From Turicibacter sp. (GTDB lineage: Bacteria; Bacillota_I; Bacilli_A; MOL361; Turicibacteraceae): 64,000 nt of DNA. The stretch is from NCBI GenBank assembly GCA_009780245.1, contig WRAJ01000003.1:1-64000 (forward strand), read 5' to 3'. The notes under the pieces were generated by a model, which did not search any database, was not told where the DNA came from, and was given only the letters and a program-made list of their open reading frames with translations. How positions within the stretch are numbered: the stretch's first letter is position 1; the number at the start of each line of letters is the position of its first letter. Below, piece by piece: positions 51,704 to 63,015 of this stretch. The translations under genes and the position numbers were made by a program.

Positions 51704-52534
51704 TTATCCCTTCACCCCACCAAGAGAGACACCTGCGACAATGTATTTCGATAGAATTAAGTATACCACAACAACTGGCAAAATTGATAATCCAATTAAC
51801 ATATAAACTTGTCCTAAATCAAAGTTTAAGAAATCCGCACCGCGAAGACGCGAAATAAGAATTGGTAACGTGTGCATATCTGGATCATCTAATAGTAATG
51901 CTGGCATGAAGAATGAATTCCATGTTCCAACAAATGTAAAGATAGCCTGCACGGCTAGAGCTGGTTTCATAAGTGGCAATACGATACGATTGAATGTCAT
52001 AAACTCGTTAGAGCCATCAATCCTTGCCGCTTCAATAATTTCTACTGACAGTGTGCTTTTCATATACTGGATCATAAAGAAAAATGTGACAGGTGAAGCT
52101 GCAGCTGGTATGATAAATGGTATAAATGAATTTCTTAAATTCATTGTCTCAACTAAGCGAATAAAGCCAAGTGCTGAAAGTTGCACCGGCAACATCATAA
52201 TAAGCAAAATAAATACAAATGCAAACTTTTTAAGTTTAAAGTTATACGCATGAATTCCAAACGCTGTTAACGTTGAGAAATAGAGCACCATCAATACCGT
52301 TCCAATAGCTAGAATAAAACTATTAATAGTTGCTCTAATAACCGGCATGTTTGGATTTTCAATGACATTTCTAAAATTATTCACCATTGATGCACCTGGA
52401 AAAAACGAAAAGCCACGTAAAACTTCTGCATGTGCACGAGTTGCATTCATCAATAAAACAAAGAATGGAAACAAACACAACAGCACAAGGAAAATCAAAG
52501 TAGCATAAGATAGAAATCGACGCAATTTAATCAT
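51704..52534 (-). CDS. carbohydrate ABC permease, MalG/LacG type
   Basis: A 276-residue CUT1 permease with six membrane segments. The EAA loop that docks the ATPase is EIIEAARIDGSNEFMTFNRIVLPLMKPAL. It is followed by the C-terminal VAGVSLGGVKG tail common in this subfamily. AAGGAGG precedes the start. It pairs with the permease encoded just upstream and is the second membrane subunit of the importer. Confidence 0.92.
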   Translation of the reverse strand: MIKLRRFLSYATLIFLVLLCLFPFFVLLMNATRAHAEVLRGFSFFPGASMVNNFRNVIENPNMPVIRATINSFILAIGTVLMVLYFSTLTAFGIHAYNFKLKKFAFVFILLIMMLPVQLSALGFIRLVETMNLRNSFIPFIIPAAASPVTFFFMIQYMKSTLSVEIIEAARIDGSNEFMTFNRIVLPLMKPALAVQAIFTFVGTWNSFFMPALLLDDPDMHTLPILISRLRGADFLNFDLGQVYMLIGLSILPVVVVYLILSKYIVAGVSLGGVKG

Positions 52535-52546
52535 TTTATTTCCTCC

Positions 52547-53494
52547 TTAATGTCCTGGACCGCCACTAGCAGCATTGTTAGCGACTGTCTTAAATACAAG
52601 CAAACTCAGCGCTGACATACCAATAAATAGCAGGGCAGAGAATGCGCCAGCCATACCAAAGTTACGACTAAATAAATGCTGGTTTAAATGCATAATCAAT
52701 GTCATCGTTGTATTGTTAGGACCGCCTGAAGTATTTGTTAAAATTTGTGGAATATCAAACATCTGCAAACCACCAATCATTGATGTGATCATCACATAAA
52801 CTAAAATGGGATTGATCAGTGGCATCGTGATTTTCCAAAAAATATCTCTTGGTGATGCGCCATCAATTTCTGCTGCCTCAAACAGCGCTGGATCGATTCC
52901 CATCATTGCCGCCATTAGTAGAATAGTTGTGTTACCAAACCACATAATAAAATTCATTAAACCTATAATCCCTCTTGCTCCCATAGTTGAGCTCAGAAAA
53001 CGTACTGGTTCTTCCACAACATCCATCCGTAAAAGGGTTGCATTGACAGGCCCAATCGTATCAAACAATTGGAACATTAACATCGAAAACGCAGCAGCCA
53101 TGATAATATTTGGTAAGTATATGACCGTTTTGAAAAATCCTTGCATTTTCAAGTTTAAACGTAGATCAGTGAACCACGCTGCAAGTAGTAGCGAAGCTGC
53201 AATCTGTGGCACAAATCCTAATAACCACATAATTAAGGTGTTAAGGAAGTATTGCCACAGGTTACTTGAGAAAAAGGAGCCGTCAGCACCGGTCAAAACC
53301 GCTACATAGTTATCAAGCCCTACATAATACGGCCCATGTTGATTTAACCCAATCATAAAACGCTCAAAGAAGCTATAATAAAAAGTCATTAATACCGGAT
53401 AAAGAGTAAATATTGAAAATACAATAAAGAATGGAGCAATGAAAATATAGCCCCACTTTGCATAACTTACTCCTTTTGCTTTTATCTTTGCCAT
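52547..53494 (-). CDS. carbohydrate ABC permease, MalF/LacF type
   Basis: A 315-residue CUT1 permease with six membrane segments. The EAA loop is ALFEAAEIDGASPRDIFWKITMPLINPIL. The first segment WGYIFIAPFFIVFSIFTLYPVL is typical. It lies directly after the solute-binding protein gene, from which it is separated by a hairpin. No ATPase gene accompanies the trio, so a shared MsmX-like ATPase encoded elsewhere is probably used. Confidence 0.92.
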   Translation of the reverse strand: MAKIKAKGVSYAKWGYIFIAPFFIVFSIFTLYPVLMTFYYSFFERFMIGLNQHGPYYVGLDNYVAVLTGADGSFFSSNLWQYFLNTLIMWLLGFVPQIAASLLLAAWFTDLRLNLKMQGFFKTVIYLPNIIMAAAFSMLMFQLFDTIGPVNATLLRMDVVEEPVRFLSSTMGARGIIGLMNFIMWFGNTTILLMAAMMGIDPALFEAAEIDGASPRDIFWKITMPLINPILVYVMITSMIGGLQMFDIPQILTNTSGGPNNTTMTLIMHLNQHLFSRNFGMAGAFSALLFIGMSALSLLVFKTVANNAASGGPGH

Positions 53495-53539
53495 TGGAAT
53501 TTCAGTCCTTTCTTTTTAGAAAATTCATCCTTTATTAGC

Positions 53540-53575
53540 AAAACTGCTCCCTAGCCAATAGGAAGCAGTTTTTAC
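53540..53575 (-). terminator. intercistronic hairpin after the binding-protein gene
   Basis: AAAACTGCTTCC pairs with GGGAGCAGTTTT on the minus strand, about 20 bases after the stop. It may protect or attenuate mRNA so the binding protein is made in excess. Confidence 0.75.
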
Positions 53576-53592
53576 TATCCAAACTCCGATGA

Positions 53593-54981
53593 CTAAGGAC
53601 GTCTTAAATGTGGATGGAATGTTGTTACCGTCTCAAAGAAGTTATCTAAAGCTTCTTCGCGTGTTACGATACCTTCAAAGTAATCACCCCAAGCACCTTG
53701 GAATGCCGATGTAATCGCTTGATCAAATGCACCTACGTGCGACATATCAATTGTTTCAACTGCATCTGCAAGTAAAGCAATGTGATTTTGTCCACCTAAG
53801 AATGCTGAACCAAAATCTGGATCGTTTGCAACATCTTCTACCACGGCTGAGTTGTTAACAAAATCACCAAAGTTTTCCGATAACGTTCTTAAGTTGTCTT
53901 GATCAACTGTCATCTGACGCATGATGTCAGCAATTAATTCTTGGTGTGGTGAACCTGAATAAGCCATGATCCAAGTTCCGCCCCAGAAGAATCCTTCTGG
54001 TCCAGGAACAGCTGCCCAATCACCAAATGTACCATTCCCAACTTCTTCTTCTCCACCGTCCGCTAATTGAACGTCAAGTGACTGATCACGCATAACAAAG
54101 CTGATTCCCCATGGTGCATGGAAATACCCGAATACTGGCGTTGTATCTCCAGGATTAACCCCTTGAGACCATTCACCTGACCAAAGTCCTACACCAACAC
54201 CAGCAAATCCTTGATCAATAAATCGATAAGTTTGATCTACCCAAGACATCATGTGTGGATCAATAATGATTTCATTATCTTCATTTACCCACGGCTCAGT
54301 TACATTGTTAGAGAATGTACGATAAGTGTCTGCATAACCAGCAACCATACGAACACCCTGCTCATATAAAACGGCTGCCGATGCTTCAAATGTAGCCCAA
54401 TCTTGCACGTATCCTTGAATGACATCTGGATCATCTGTACCAAACACATCGTAAGCAATTGATCTTCTATAAATGAACAAACCTGGATTTGCTTCCCAAG
54501 ATACACCGCGCAACGCACCATCTGGTCCTGTTGCAACGTCTAGCGTATACTGGAACATGTAAGATAGATCTGCATCTGTCAACCCTAAATCACGTACATC
54601 AGCAACTAAGTCACTTTCAGTAAACTGAGCAATGTAATCAACTTCTGCAACAAATAAATCTAATTCACCTGCTGGTAACATGCGAATTAATTCTTGCTGA
54701 TAAACATTGTCATCGTTCGGTGCCCAAATCCAATTAATCGTTACGTTATCCGGAAGTACTACTACCTCTTCAAAACGCTGAACTACTTGATCGTTCCAAT
54801 GAGCAAAGTTTAATACAATCTCATCGTCTCCAGTTTCTGGAGCATCAATTACTTCATCACCATTGTCATCACCGTTATCGTCTGCTGGTGTGTCATCTGA
54901 ATCACCACAAGCAACTAAAATCAATGCAGCAAATAATATTGCCATAAACGCTAAACTTCTTTTCCAAAACTTTGAGTTCAT
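53593..54981 (-). CDS. extracellular solute-binding lipoprotein (CUT1)
   Basis: A 462-residue predicted lipoprotein: FMAILFAALILVAC, lipobox Cys about residue 25, then an acidic DSDDTPADDNGDDNGDE linker. The mature part is a family-1 binding fold with an aromatic-rich face (VSWEANPGLFIYRRS, FFWGGTWIMAYSGS), fitting oligosaccharides. AAGGAGG lies 7 bases before ATG 54981; an in-frame start at 55014 is less likely. It is the first gene of the importer operon and faces a divergent GntR regulator gene. Confidence 0.9.
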   Translation of the reverse strand: MNSKFWKRSLAFMAILFAALILVACGDSDDTPADDNGDDNGDEVIDAPETGDDEIVLNFAHWNDQVVQRFEEVVVLPDNVTINWIWAPNDDNVYQQELIRMLPAGELDLFVAEVDYIAQFTESDLVADVRDLGLTDADLSYMFQYTLDVATGPDGALRGVSWEANPGLFIYRRSIAYDVFGTDDPDVIQGYVQDWATFEASAAVLYEQGVRMVAGYADTYRTFSNNVTEPWVNEDNEIIIDPHMMSWVDQTYRFIDQGFAGVGVGLWSGEWSQGVNPGDTTPVFGYFHAPWGISFVMRDQSLDVQLADGGEEEVGNGTFGDWAAVPGPEGFFWGGTWIMAYSGSPHQELIADIMRQMTVDQDNLRTLSENFGDFVNNSAVVEDVANDPDFGSAFLGGQNHIALLADAVETIDMSHVGAFDQAITSAFQGAWGDYFEGIVTREEALDNFFETVTTFHPHLRRP

Positions 54982-55379
54982 AATGTATTCCTCCTTAAGA
55001 TTATCAAAGGTCATTGGTCATTACCTTTTGATGAGAGCAACGCACGATTTCTCGTTCGTTATGCTTTCATGATAGCGCAGCGCAGAATCATAAGTCAATA
55101 TTTTTTAAAAATGTAAGTAACTTTCATTAAATTGTTCGTGCACAATTTTGGCTTTTTTGACTCATATTGTTTGTTTTAATGCATTTATTCGAAAGTGGCT
55201 CGATTTTATGTTTGACTTAATATTCACAAAATGTATTTTGACCTTCAATTCCTCCATTATGTAATGACTAATGCACTTTCACGGTTGACAAATGAGTGAA
55301 AATCTATTATATTATTCTATATAACAGTAATAAATCATTTTCATTCAACAAAGAGACACTACTTGGGAAGTGAATAAAC
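54982..55379. promoter_or_regulatory. divergent promoter region between binding protein and GntR regulator
   Basis: On the plus strand TTGACA (55285-55290), 17 bases, TATATT (55308-55313) drive the regulator. On the minus strand TTGACT and TATCAT, 18 bases apart at about 55066-55096, could drive the importer. Between them AAATTGT-TCGTGC-ACAATTT (55129-55148) is a 7-bp-arm dyad, a good candidate operator. Confidence 0.7.
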
Positions 55380-56090
55380 ATGAGCGCACCTTTACACAGA
55401 AAGATCGAACAAGATATCCGTGAGAAAATCAAAACTGGCGTTTACCCTCAAAACGAAACCATCCCTACCGAGATGGAGCTGTCTGAAATCTATGACGTTA
55501 GTCGTCCGACGGTTAGACAAGCTGTTCAATCGCTTGTTAACGAAGGTTATTTAGAAAAGCGAAGAAAAAGAGGCACTATCGTCAAAAAGGCGAAGATCGA
55601 GCAAGAATTCACTCGCTACATCGAAAGCTTTGATTCAGAAATCTACCGAAAAGGGATGTTCCCGAAAACAAGGGTGCTGACGTTCACAAAAACAGAAGCT
55701 ACCGAAGAGGTTGCTGAAAACTTAGAACTTAACCTTGGCGACCCGGTTTTCAAATTAACACGATTACGCTTTGCCGAGGATAAGCCTGTGGTTTTCGTCA
55801 CTAGCTTTATTCCTTATTATTTGGTACCCGAGTTAGATCAGATCGATTTTTCAAGTAATTCGCTGTACGCTACCTTTCATGCCATGGGGCATCCGATTCA
55901 ATCTGCTTCAAGGAAACTAGAAATCACACTTTGCGATGAAACGACCAGTTACTTGCTAGACATTCAAGAAAACGATCCTTTGTTTTACTTCCATACCAGA
56001 GGCCTCACGGCTAATCAAGTCCCGATCGAATACTCCATTGCTAAATACCGCGGTGACATCAATTCCTTTGTCTTTGAGGTTTCCGTTTAA
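55380..56090 (+). CDS. GntR-family regulator, HutC/UTRA type
   Basis: A 236-residue regulator. The N-terminal winged helix KIEQDIREKIKTGVYPQNETIPTEMELSEIYDVSRPTVRQAVQSLVNEGYLEKRRKRGT is classic GntR. Residues ~85-235 form the UTRA ligand-binding domain (VFKLTRLRFAEDKPVVFVTSFIP, FYFHTRGLTANQVPIEYSIAKYRGD). It is divergent from the CUT1 importer operon and most likely represses it until a sugar or sugar phosphate binds. GGGAAGTGA precedes the start. Confidence 0.92.
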   Translation: MSAPLHRKIEQDIREKIKTGVYPQNETIPTEMELSEIYDVSRPTVRQAVQSLVNEGYLEKRRKRGTIVKKAKIEQEFTRYIESFDSEIYRKGMFPKTRVLTFTKTEATEEVAENLELNLGDPVFKLTRLRFAEDKPVVFVTSFIPYYLVPELDQIDFSSNSLYATFHAMGHPIQSASRKLEITLCDETTSYLLDIQENDPLFYFHTRGLTANQVPIEYSIAKYRGDINSFVFEVSV

Positions 56091-56100
56091 AACTTTCTTA

Positions 56101-56135
56101 AAAAGCCTGCTCATTCTAACATGAGACAGGCTTTT
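56101..56135 (+). terminator. terminator after the GntR gene
   Basis: AAAAGCCTG-c-TCA pairs with TGA-ga-CAGGCTTTT around a 7-base loop, 11 bases after the stop codon. Confidence 0.9.
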
Positions 56136-56253
56136 AGTTTAGCTCTATAATGAAAATATCCTCTTTTCGTGAAAATTGCAATTTAAGGATAGTTTTACTC
56201 GTTTATACATGATCATACCGCTCAGAGCTACTTTCTAAGCGATGGGTTGTTCC

Positions 56254-57630
56254 CTACTTCCTCACCAATCTAACCACCGACTCAACAGCCGATGTCTGCG
56301 GAAACATATCCACAGGCTGAACATAATCCACTTTATACTGCCCACGCAGCTTACTCAAATTTTTAGCCAACGTCGACGGATTACAAGACACATAAATCAA
56401 CACTCGCGGACGAACGTTCAAAATCAAATTCAGCATCTTCGTATCCAGCCCCGAGCGCGGTGGATCCACAATCATGACATTCGGCTTAAACCCGGCCTTC
56501 ACCCACTTCGGCACAACGACACCCGCATCACCGACATCGTAAAACACGTTATCCAAACCGTTCAATTTCGCATTCGCACGCGCATCTTCGATCGCATCGG
56601 CATTCGTATCAACGCCGCGCACCTCATAAGCGTCCTTCGCTAAAAATTGCCCAATCGTACCAACTCCGCAATAAGCATCAATGACACTCTCGTTCTTCGT
56701 TACCTTCGCCGCTTTTTTCACTTCGTTATAAAGCACCTGCGTCTGCTGCGAATTCAGCTGATAAAACGATTTTGCTGATAAGTTAAACTTCAAATGCCCC
56801 AACGTATCGCTAATCGTTTCCTTCCCGCGAATCAACTTCGCATCACGACCAAATATCTCATGCCCATCACCCGAGTTAATCGACATAAAGACACTGCGCA
56901 CATCCTTACATGCCTGCATCAACTCACGCGCCAAAGCTTCCATCTTCGGAAACGAATCGTTGGCCATGACAAACGTAATCTGCACTTCTTTCGAGACACG
57001 CGACTGACGCACCACTAAATGCCGAATTGTCCCCTTTTTCGACTTCGCATTATACGGGTACACACGGAAATCATCGAGTAACTCAACCGCATGGCGAATC
57101 ACATGATTCACACCGTCGTAATGAATCGGACAATTCTCGACTGGAATTAACCGGCGCGAATTGATCTCAAACAACCCAACCAACAATCCCTCATCATCCT
57201 GAGAAACCGGCATACTCGCTTTGTTCCGGTACTGAAGCGGATTTTTCATGCCAATGGTCGCGCGTGTTATCTTTTCAAGAACCGGAATCGGCATGTTGGC
57301 ATAACGTTCAATCGCATGCATCAACATACTGCGCTTCACCACGAGCTGCTCCTCATAAGACATGTGCTGCAACTGGCAGCCACCACATTTTCCGTACAAA
57401 CCACATGCTGGCTTAACACGGTGCGGCGATTTTTTCTTAATGCGCACGATCTCTGCCTCGGAGTACCCTTTAGCCACCTTGGTACATGTCGCAACAACTT
57501 CCTCATCCACCATCGCACCCGGAATAAAAACGGCTTGACGCTTGTAATAACCAATGCCCTCCCCATTAATCCCAATGCGCTTGATCGTTACCAAAAATTC
57601 ATCGTCTAACTTTAACGGACTAACTATCAT
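56254..57630 (-). CDS. 23S rRNA (uracil-5-)-methyltransferase, RlmD/RumA type
   Basis: About 458 residues. An N-terminal TRAM domain (residues ~10-65) precedes a 4Fe-4S cluster site CGLYGKCGGCQLQH with a further Cys at CPIHYDG, then a Rossmann methyltransferase: Q-motif FYQLNSQQTQVLYNEV, DAYCGVGTIGQFLA, DPPRSGLD and the nucleophile in VSCNPSTLAKNL. Members methylate U747 and/or U1939 of 23S rRNA; which one cannot be said. GAGGA stands 9 bases before ATG 57630 (the ATG at 57639 is too close). Confidence 0.93.
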   Translation of the reverse strand: MIVSPLKLDDEFLVTIKRIGINGEGIGYYKRQAVFIPGAMVDEEVVATCTKVAKGYSEAEIVRIKKKSPHRVKPACGLYGKCGGCQLQHMSYEEQLVVKRSMLMHAIERYANMPIPVLEKITRATIGMKNPLQYRNKASMPVSQDDEGLLVGLFEINSRRLIPVENCPIHYDGVNHVIRHAVELLDDFRVYPYNAKSKKGTIRHLVVRQSRVSKEVQITFVMANDSFPKMEALARELMQACKDVRSVFMSINSGDGHEIFGRDAKLIRGKETISDTLGHLKFNLSAKSFYQLNSQQTQVLYNEVKKAAKVTKNESVIDAYCGVGTIGQFLAKDAYEVRGVDTNADAIEDARANAKLNGLDNVFYDVGDAGVVVPKWVKAGFKPNVMIVDPPRSGLDTKMLNLILNVRPRVLIYVSCNPSTLAKNLSKLRGQYKVDYVQPVDMFPQTSAVESVVRLVRK

Positions 57631-57682
57631 CTTATCCATTCCTCTACTTTCTTATTTTCGTTCTACTAATTACTAATGAATA

Positions 57683-59338
57683 CTATTTAAATTCTGCCCA
57701 AGGATTGTGATCAAAAACGTAAACGACCCAGCCCCCATAGAAATCATGCCTTTGCCCTTGTTGCAAAGCTGAACCCATTCTGTAATGCCCATAAGCCTCC
57801 TCCATATGGCTTACCGTTCCCACAAGAAACACCCTTTCCTCATTGTGAAAGAAGTCGTGATAAGCCACACCTTGGCGCAAAGGTTGACCCACCACACCGT
57901 GATTAGAGTGAAACGGAATCACCACTACCTCCCAATTAGAAACGCCAGTAATCGCAAGTCCTTGCCAAAACGCACCGTAACCTACCGTCAGATTTTCCGC
58001 GGCTAAAAAGTTAACAACCCTCTGCCTATCTGCCACTAAATTAGGATTCCGAGTTGCACCTAAAGTTGATACACTTAAAAGCGAGCCCACTATCGCAATC
58101 ATTACCAAGCTTTCAGTAAAATGTTTTTGTAAATAAAAGTCGTCTTTATCGCCTTGGCGTGACGCTGATAAACGTTCCACCAAGTGATCCACAACAACGA
58201 CAAACATCGCACCAATCAAAGCCGTTGCCGTGAAATTAAAACGTTCTCCCATTCCCATCGAAATGAGTGCCTGAGCTAAAGCAGAAAAAGCGACCGTCGC
58301 TGCCAATGTAGCAACCATATTTTTCTCTTCCTCATCTTTTTTCAGGTGCACATAAAGAAACACCAAGACAAAAATAAAACCAGCCCGTGCTACAAATAGC
58401 AACCCGTGCATCGAAAGCAAACTTCCACCGCCGACTAAACCAAGCGTATAAAATAGCGTTGTGATCGACTCAAAAATCCGTTCGATAAACAGGCCCGTGC
58501 TCACCAAGTTCAACCCAAACGTAAGACCGGCCTCTTCTAACTCCACCAGACCATGATCAATAAACATATTGACTAAAAACATGCCCATCACATTCAGCAA
58601 AGCAGCAACGGTAGCAAATTGGATTCCCGACTTATTTGTTTGAACACCTTTACCACTGACGCGGCGCAAGACGAACAATAACTCAACAAAAATAAGTGGC
58701 GCATATAACGAAACAATCATCCTTGTTGATTGAATCCCCTGCAAAAATGCTAGCACAAACGTGATTCCCCACAAAACTTTCTCACCTTTAAACGTGTCTT
58801 CTTCCTTGTATTTTGTCCGCAAATAAACACCGATCGTCAAAAAGACAGTCGCCAAATGTGTCGACAACGTCCCATTGATAAACAAAATTGAAAAGACAGA
58901 GAAAATCGTATACCTTGAAAATAGCATCAAAAACACGATCGCACCTACGATGACCACAGAAAGGTTTCTTTTCTTAAAGCTTACCATGAAATAAAAGAGT
59001 GCAACATTGACGACCAACATCAACGAGACGGCGAGCGAATACGCGAGATGAACGTTCCTTGTTATCCAATAAAACAGGATAGCTGGCGTCGTGACATAAA
59101 TAAATCTCATCTCATTAATGTGCGCCCATCCTCGTGGAAACAGACTGAAAGTCCGAGCAGCTTCTCTAATAAAAGCAAGGTCTGCCACAATATCAGAATG
59201 TAAGAAATCCCAGTAATAAGAAAAATTGATATAGATAGCATACCCCATAAACCCAACTAATATCAGAGACACAGCCGCAGCGAAAATCAGATTTTTTTGG
59301 TTTTTCAGTAAAAATTCAGTTGATTTACTAGATAGCAT
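57683..59338 (-). CDS. polytopic membrane protein, GT-C glycosyltransferase-like
   Basis: A 551-residue protein with about 11-12 membrane segments and an extracytoplasmic C-terminal domain of ~110 residues (GAFWQGLAITGVSNWEVVVIPF...). The first loop contains DFLHSDIVADLAFIREAARTFSLFPRGW, an acidic, Arg-rich loop in the position where GT-C enzymes keep catalytic acids. ATG 59338 follows AGGAG. It lies between obgE and the rRNA methyltransferase. The substrate and acceptor are unknown, and the GT-C suggestion rests on topology. Confidence 0.55.
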   Translation of the reverse strand: MLSSKSTEFLLKNQKNLIFAAAVSLILVGFMGYAIYINFSYYWDFLHSDIVADLAFIREAARTFSLFPRGWAHINEMRFIYVTTPAILFYWITRNVHLAYSLAVSLMLVVNVALFYFMVSFKKRNLSVVIVGAIVFLMLFSRYTIFSVFSILFINGTLSTHLATVFLTIGVYLRTKYKEEDTFKGEKVLWGITFVLAFLQGIQSTRMIVSLYAPLIFVELLFVLRRVSGKGVQTNKSGIQFATVAALLNVMGMFLVNMFIDHGLVELEEAGLTFGLNLVSTGLFIERIFESITTLFYTLGLVGGGSLLSMHGLLFVARAGFIFVLVFLYVHLKKDEEEKNMVATLAATVAFSALAQALISMGMGERFNFTATALIGAMFVVVVDHLVERLSASRQGDKDDFYLQKHFTESLVMIAIVGSLLSVSTLGATRNPNLVADRQRVVNFLAAENLTVGYGAFWQGLAITGVSNWEVVVIPFHSNHGVVGQPLRQGVAYHDFFHNEERVFLVGTVSHMEEAYGHYRMGSALQQGQRHDFYGGWVVYVFDHNPWAEFK

Positions 59339-59361
59339 GAAACTCCGCTCCTTTAAACAGA

Positions 59362-61364
<2,003 letters not shown>

Positions 61365-61388
61365 AAATGGTGCCCTCCTTTCAAAAAT

Positions 61389-61413
61389 AAAGCCCCGAAA
61401 AAAACGGGGCTTT
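61389..61413 (-). terminator. terminator after the small lipoprotein gene
   Basis: AAAGCCCCG and CGGGGCTTT form a perfect 9-bp stem with a 7-base loop on the minus strand, followed by ATTTTTG. It separates rplU-prp-rpmA-lipoprotein from the Fic-obgE genes. Confidence 0.93.
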
Positions 61414-61430
61414 ACTATCATCGTCACTTA

Positions 61431-61883
61431 TTAGTCTTGTGAATCAAAGTACAGGTTTGCATACGCCTCAGCGAGTGAGTATTCAACATAGACACGGAAC
61501 GTTTCCACATCTAATTCATCACGCGCATCATTAGCCAGTAGGATGAAATGCACCATGAAGCCTTCTAACGTATCTTCAAGAAGTTCAGACATCTCTCCAG
61601 CCATCATCTCTTCCCTTATATCTTCTTCTAGACCATCAATTAACTCTAAAACGTGCTCATCCACAACTTCGATATTAATGGTAAAGTAGTAATCTGATCC
61701 AGCAACCACCGTCACTTCATTGTCCATCGCACCCATATAAGAGAACATATCAACAATCTCTGCACCGTGCTCTTCTACATAAGCCTCAACTGCTTCATTT
61801 GAATGGTTGTCATCTCCACCACATGCAACCAAAACAAAAGCGAAAACAAAAGCAGTCATTAATAATGATAATTTCTTAAACAT
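61431..61883 (-). CDS. small acidic lipoprotein (DUF4854-like)
   Basis: A 150-residue predicted lipoprotein: MFKKLSLLMTAFVFAFVLVAC, lipobox at the Cys. The mature protein starts EAVEAYVEEHGAEIVDMF and contains YYFTINIEVVDEHVLELIDGLEEDIREEM, resembling DUF4854. GGAGGG precedes the start. It sits 40 bases after rpmA, before a strong terminator, so it is transcribed with the ribosomal operon. This is an unexpected place for an exported protein. Confidence 0.7.
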   Translation of the reverse strand: MFKKLSLLMTAFVFAFVLVACGGDDNHSNEAVEAYVEEHGAEIVDMFSYMGAMDNEVTVVAGSDYYFTINIEVVDEHVLELIDGLEEDIREEMMAGEMSELLEDTLEGFMVHFILLANDARDELDVETFRVYVEYSLAEAYANLYFDSQD

Positions 61884-61923
61884 CATTTACCCTCCTTTTT
61901 TAAATAAGCCTCAATTCAAATGA

Positions 61924-62208
61924 TTATTCAGCAATTGCGTAAACTGAAACTTTTTTCTTGTCGCGTCCTAAACGCTCAAAACGAACAATTCCGTCTACCT
62001 TAGCAAATAAAGTATGGTCTTTGCCTATCCCTACGCCTTCACCTGGGTAGATTTTTGTTCCACGTTGACGGTAAATAATCATACCAGCTTTCGTTGGCTG
62101 TCCGTCTGCTCTTTTAGCACCAAGACGATTCGATTCTGAGTCGCGACCGTTTTTCGTCGAACCTACACCTTTTTTCGATGCGAAAAATTGTAAATTTAAT
62201 TGTAACAT
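61924..62208 (-). CDS. rpmA: 50S ribosomal protein L27 with cleavable N-terminus
   Basis: A 94-residue L27, the same size as in Bacillus. The N-terminal extension [18 protein letters not shown] holds the Firmicute-type cleavage site between Phe and Ala, recognised by Prp, encoded immediately upstream. Removal exposes the tail that reaches the peptidyl-transferase centre. GGAGG lies 8 bases before ATG 62208; earlier ATGs at 62229 and 62214 are too close to it or unsupported. Confidence 0.96.
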   Translation of the reverse strand: MLQLNLQFFASKKGVGSTKNGRDSESNRLGAKRADGQPTKAGMIIYRQRGTKIYPGEGVGIGKDHTLFAKVDGIVRFERLGRDKKKVSVYAIAE

Positions 62209-62234
62209 CTTCATAACCTCCAAATCCACTATTA

Positions 62235-62546
62235 TTAGACTTCCATAACAACCGATAAATATTCATCGTGTTCACGTTCAATTGTTTCAAGTGAAATCAT
62301 TAGCCCGTAAATCAACGCATTCATATCTTCATCAGCGTCAGTCGTATCCACACGTAAGTAACCGTCCGCTAGCTTAACGCGCTCTTCATCCAGACCAAGT
62401 CCGATCAAAGCGTTCGTCAACCCAAAGGCAACCGCACTTACTCCCGCACAAACTAAATCCCTACCTGGCTCATCAGACATCGCGTGCCCTGAAATTTCAT
62501 AAGCCACCACGTCTTCACCTGTATATTCAAATTTAGCCGTTATCAT
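62235..62546 (-). CDS. prp: ribosomal-processing cysteine protease Prp
   Basis: A 103-residue cysteine protease that trims the L27 N-terminus. The catalytic His is in [11 protein letters not shown] and the Cys in [19 protein letters not shown], about residues 21 and 33. It lies between rplU and rpmA, the conserved position of ysxB/prp. It starts two bases after the rplU stop with no clear ribosome site of its own, so translation is probably coupled to rplU. Confidence 0.95.
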   Translation of the reverse strand: MITAKFEYTGEDVVAYEISGHAMSDEPGRDLVCAGVSAVAFGLTNALIGLGLDEERVKLADGYLRVDTTDADEDMNALIYGLMISLETIEREHDEYLSVVMEV

Positions 62547-62548
62547 AA

Positions 62549-62857
62549 CTAAGCGTTAATTTCTTTAATAACTACTTTCGTATAAGGTTGTCTGTGACCT
62601 TGTTTTCTTTTATAACCTTTTTTAGCTTTATACTTGAAAACAACGATCTTCGCTCCACGTCCGTGACGCTCAACCTCGCCTACAACTGTAGCACCTGCAA
62701 CCAATGGCGTTCCGACTTTCGTGTCCTCTCCACCGATCATCACTACTTCATCAAATGTCACAGACTCGCCTGCTTCAACATTTAATTTTTCGATGTAAAT
62801 CTCATCTCCTGCAGAAACTTGAATTTGTTTTCCGCCAGTTTTAATAATTGCGTACAT
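62549..62857 (-). CDS. rplU: 50S ribosomal protein L21
   Basis: A 102-residue L21. [25 protein letters not shown] begins the beta-barrel, and the C-terminal [26 protein letters not shown] is the rRNA-binding signature. CGGAGGTG is placed 5-8 bases before the start. It opens the rplU-prp-rpmA operon and is preceded by a structured leader. Confidence 0.98.
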   Translation of the reverse strand: MYAIIKTGGKQIQVSAGDEIYIEKLNVEAGESVTFDEVVMIGGEDTKVGTPLVAGATVVGEVERHGRGAKIVVFKYKAKKGYKRKQGHRQPYTKVVIKEINA

Positions 62858-62859
62858 AC

Positions 62860-62985
62860 CCGCACCTCCGTATAATTTGTGTTTCAGTCCTCAGACTCGC
62901 CGCATTAGGTAGCTTTTAAAGCATTTATAGACCCAATTTCGTGCGGTTGTAGGCCAAACTTAACGAAAGGCACTAGCAACCTGAC
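62860..62985 (-). ncRNA. L21 leader (autoregulatory mRNA structure)
   Basis: The 126-base untranslated leader folds into two hairpins on the minus strand. The first is GGTTG-CTAG-T-GCC with GGC-CTA-CAACC (62945-62981). The second is CCGCA, TTGGGT and GCTTT with AAGC, ACCTAA and TGCGG (62900-62946). They share two bases, so they may compete. Ribosomal leaders of this kind bind L21 or L27 and adjust expression. Confidence 0.75.
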
Positions 62986-62986
62986 T

Positions 62987-63015
62987 ATTTTATCACTTTT
63001 GCCCTTACACGTCAA
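62987..63015 (-). promoter_or_regulatory. promoter of the rplU operon
   Basis: On the minus strand TTGACG (63010-63015), a 17-base spacer and TAAAAT (62987-62992). The -35 box lies within the last codons of glmM. Confidence 0.8.
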
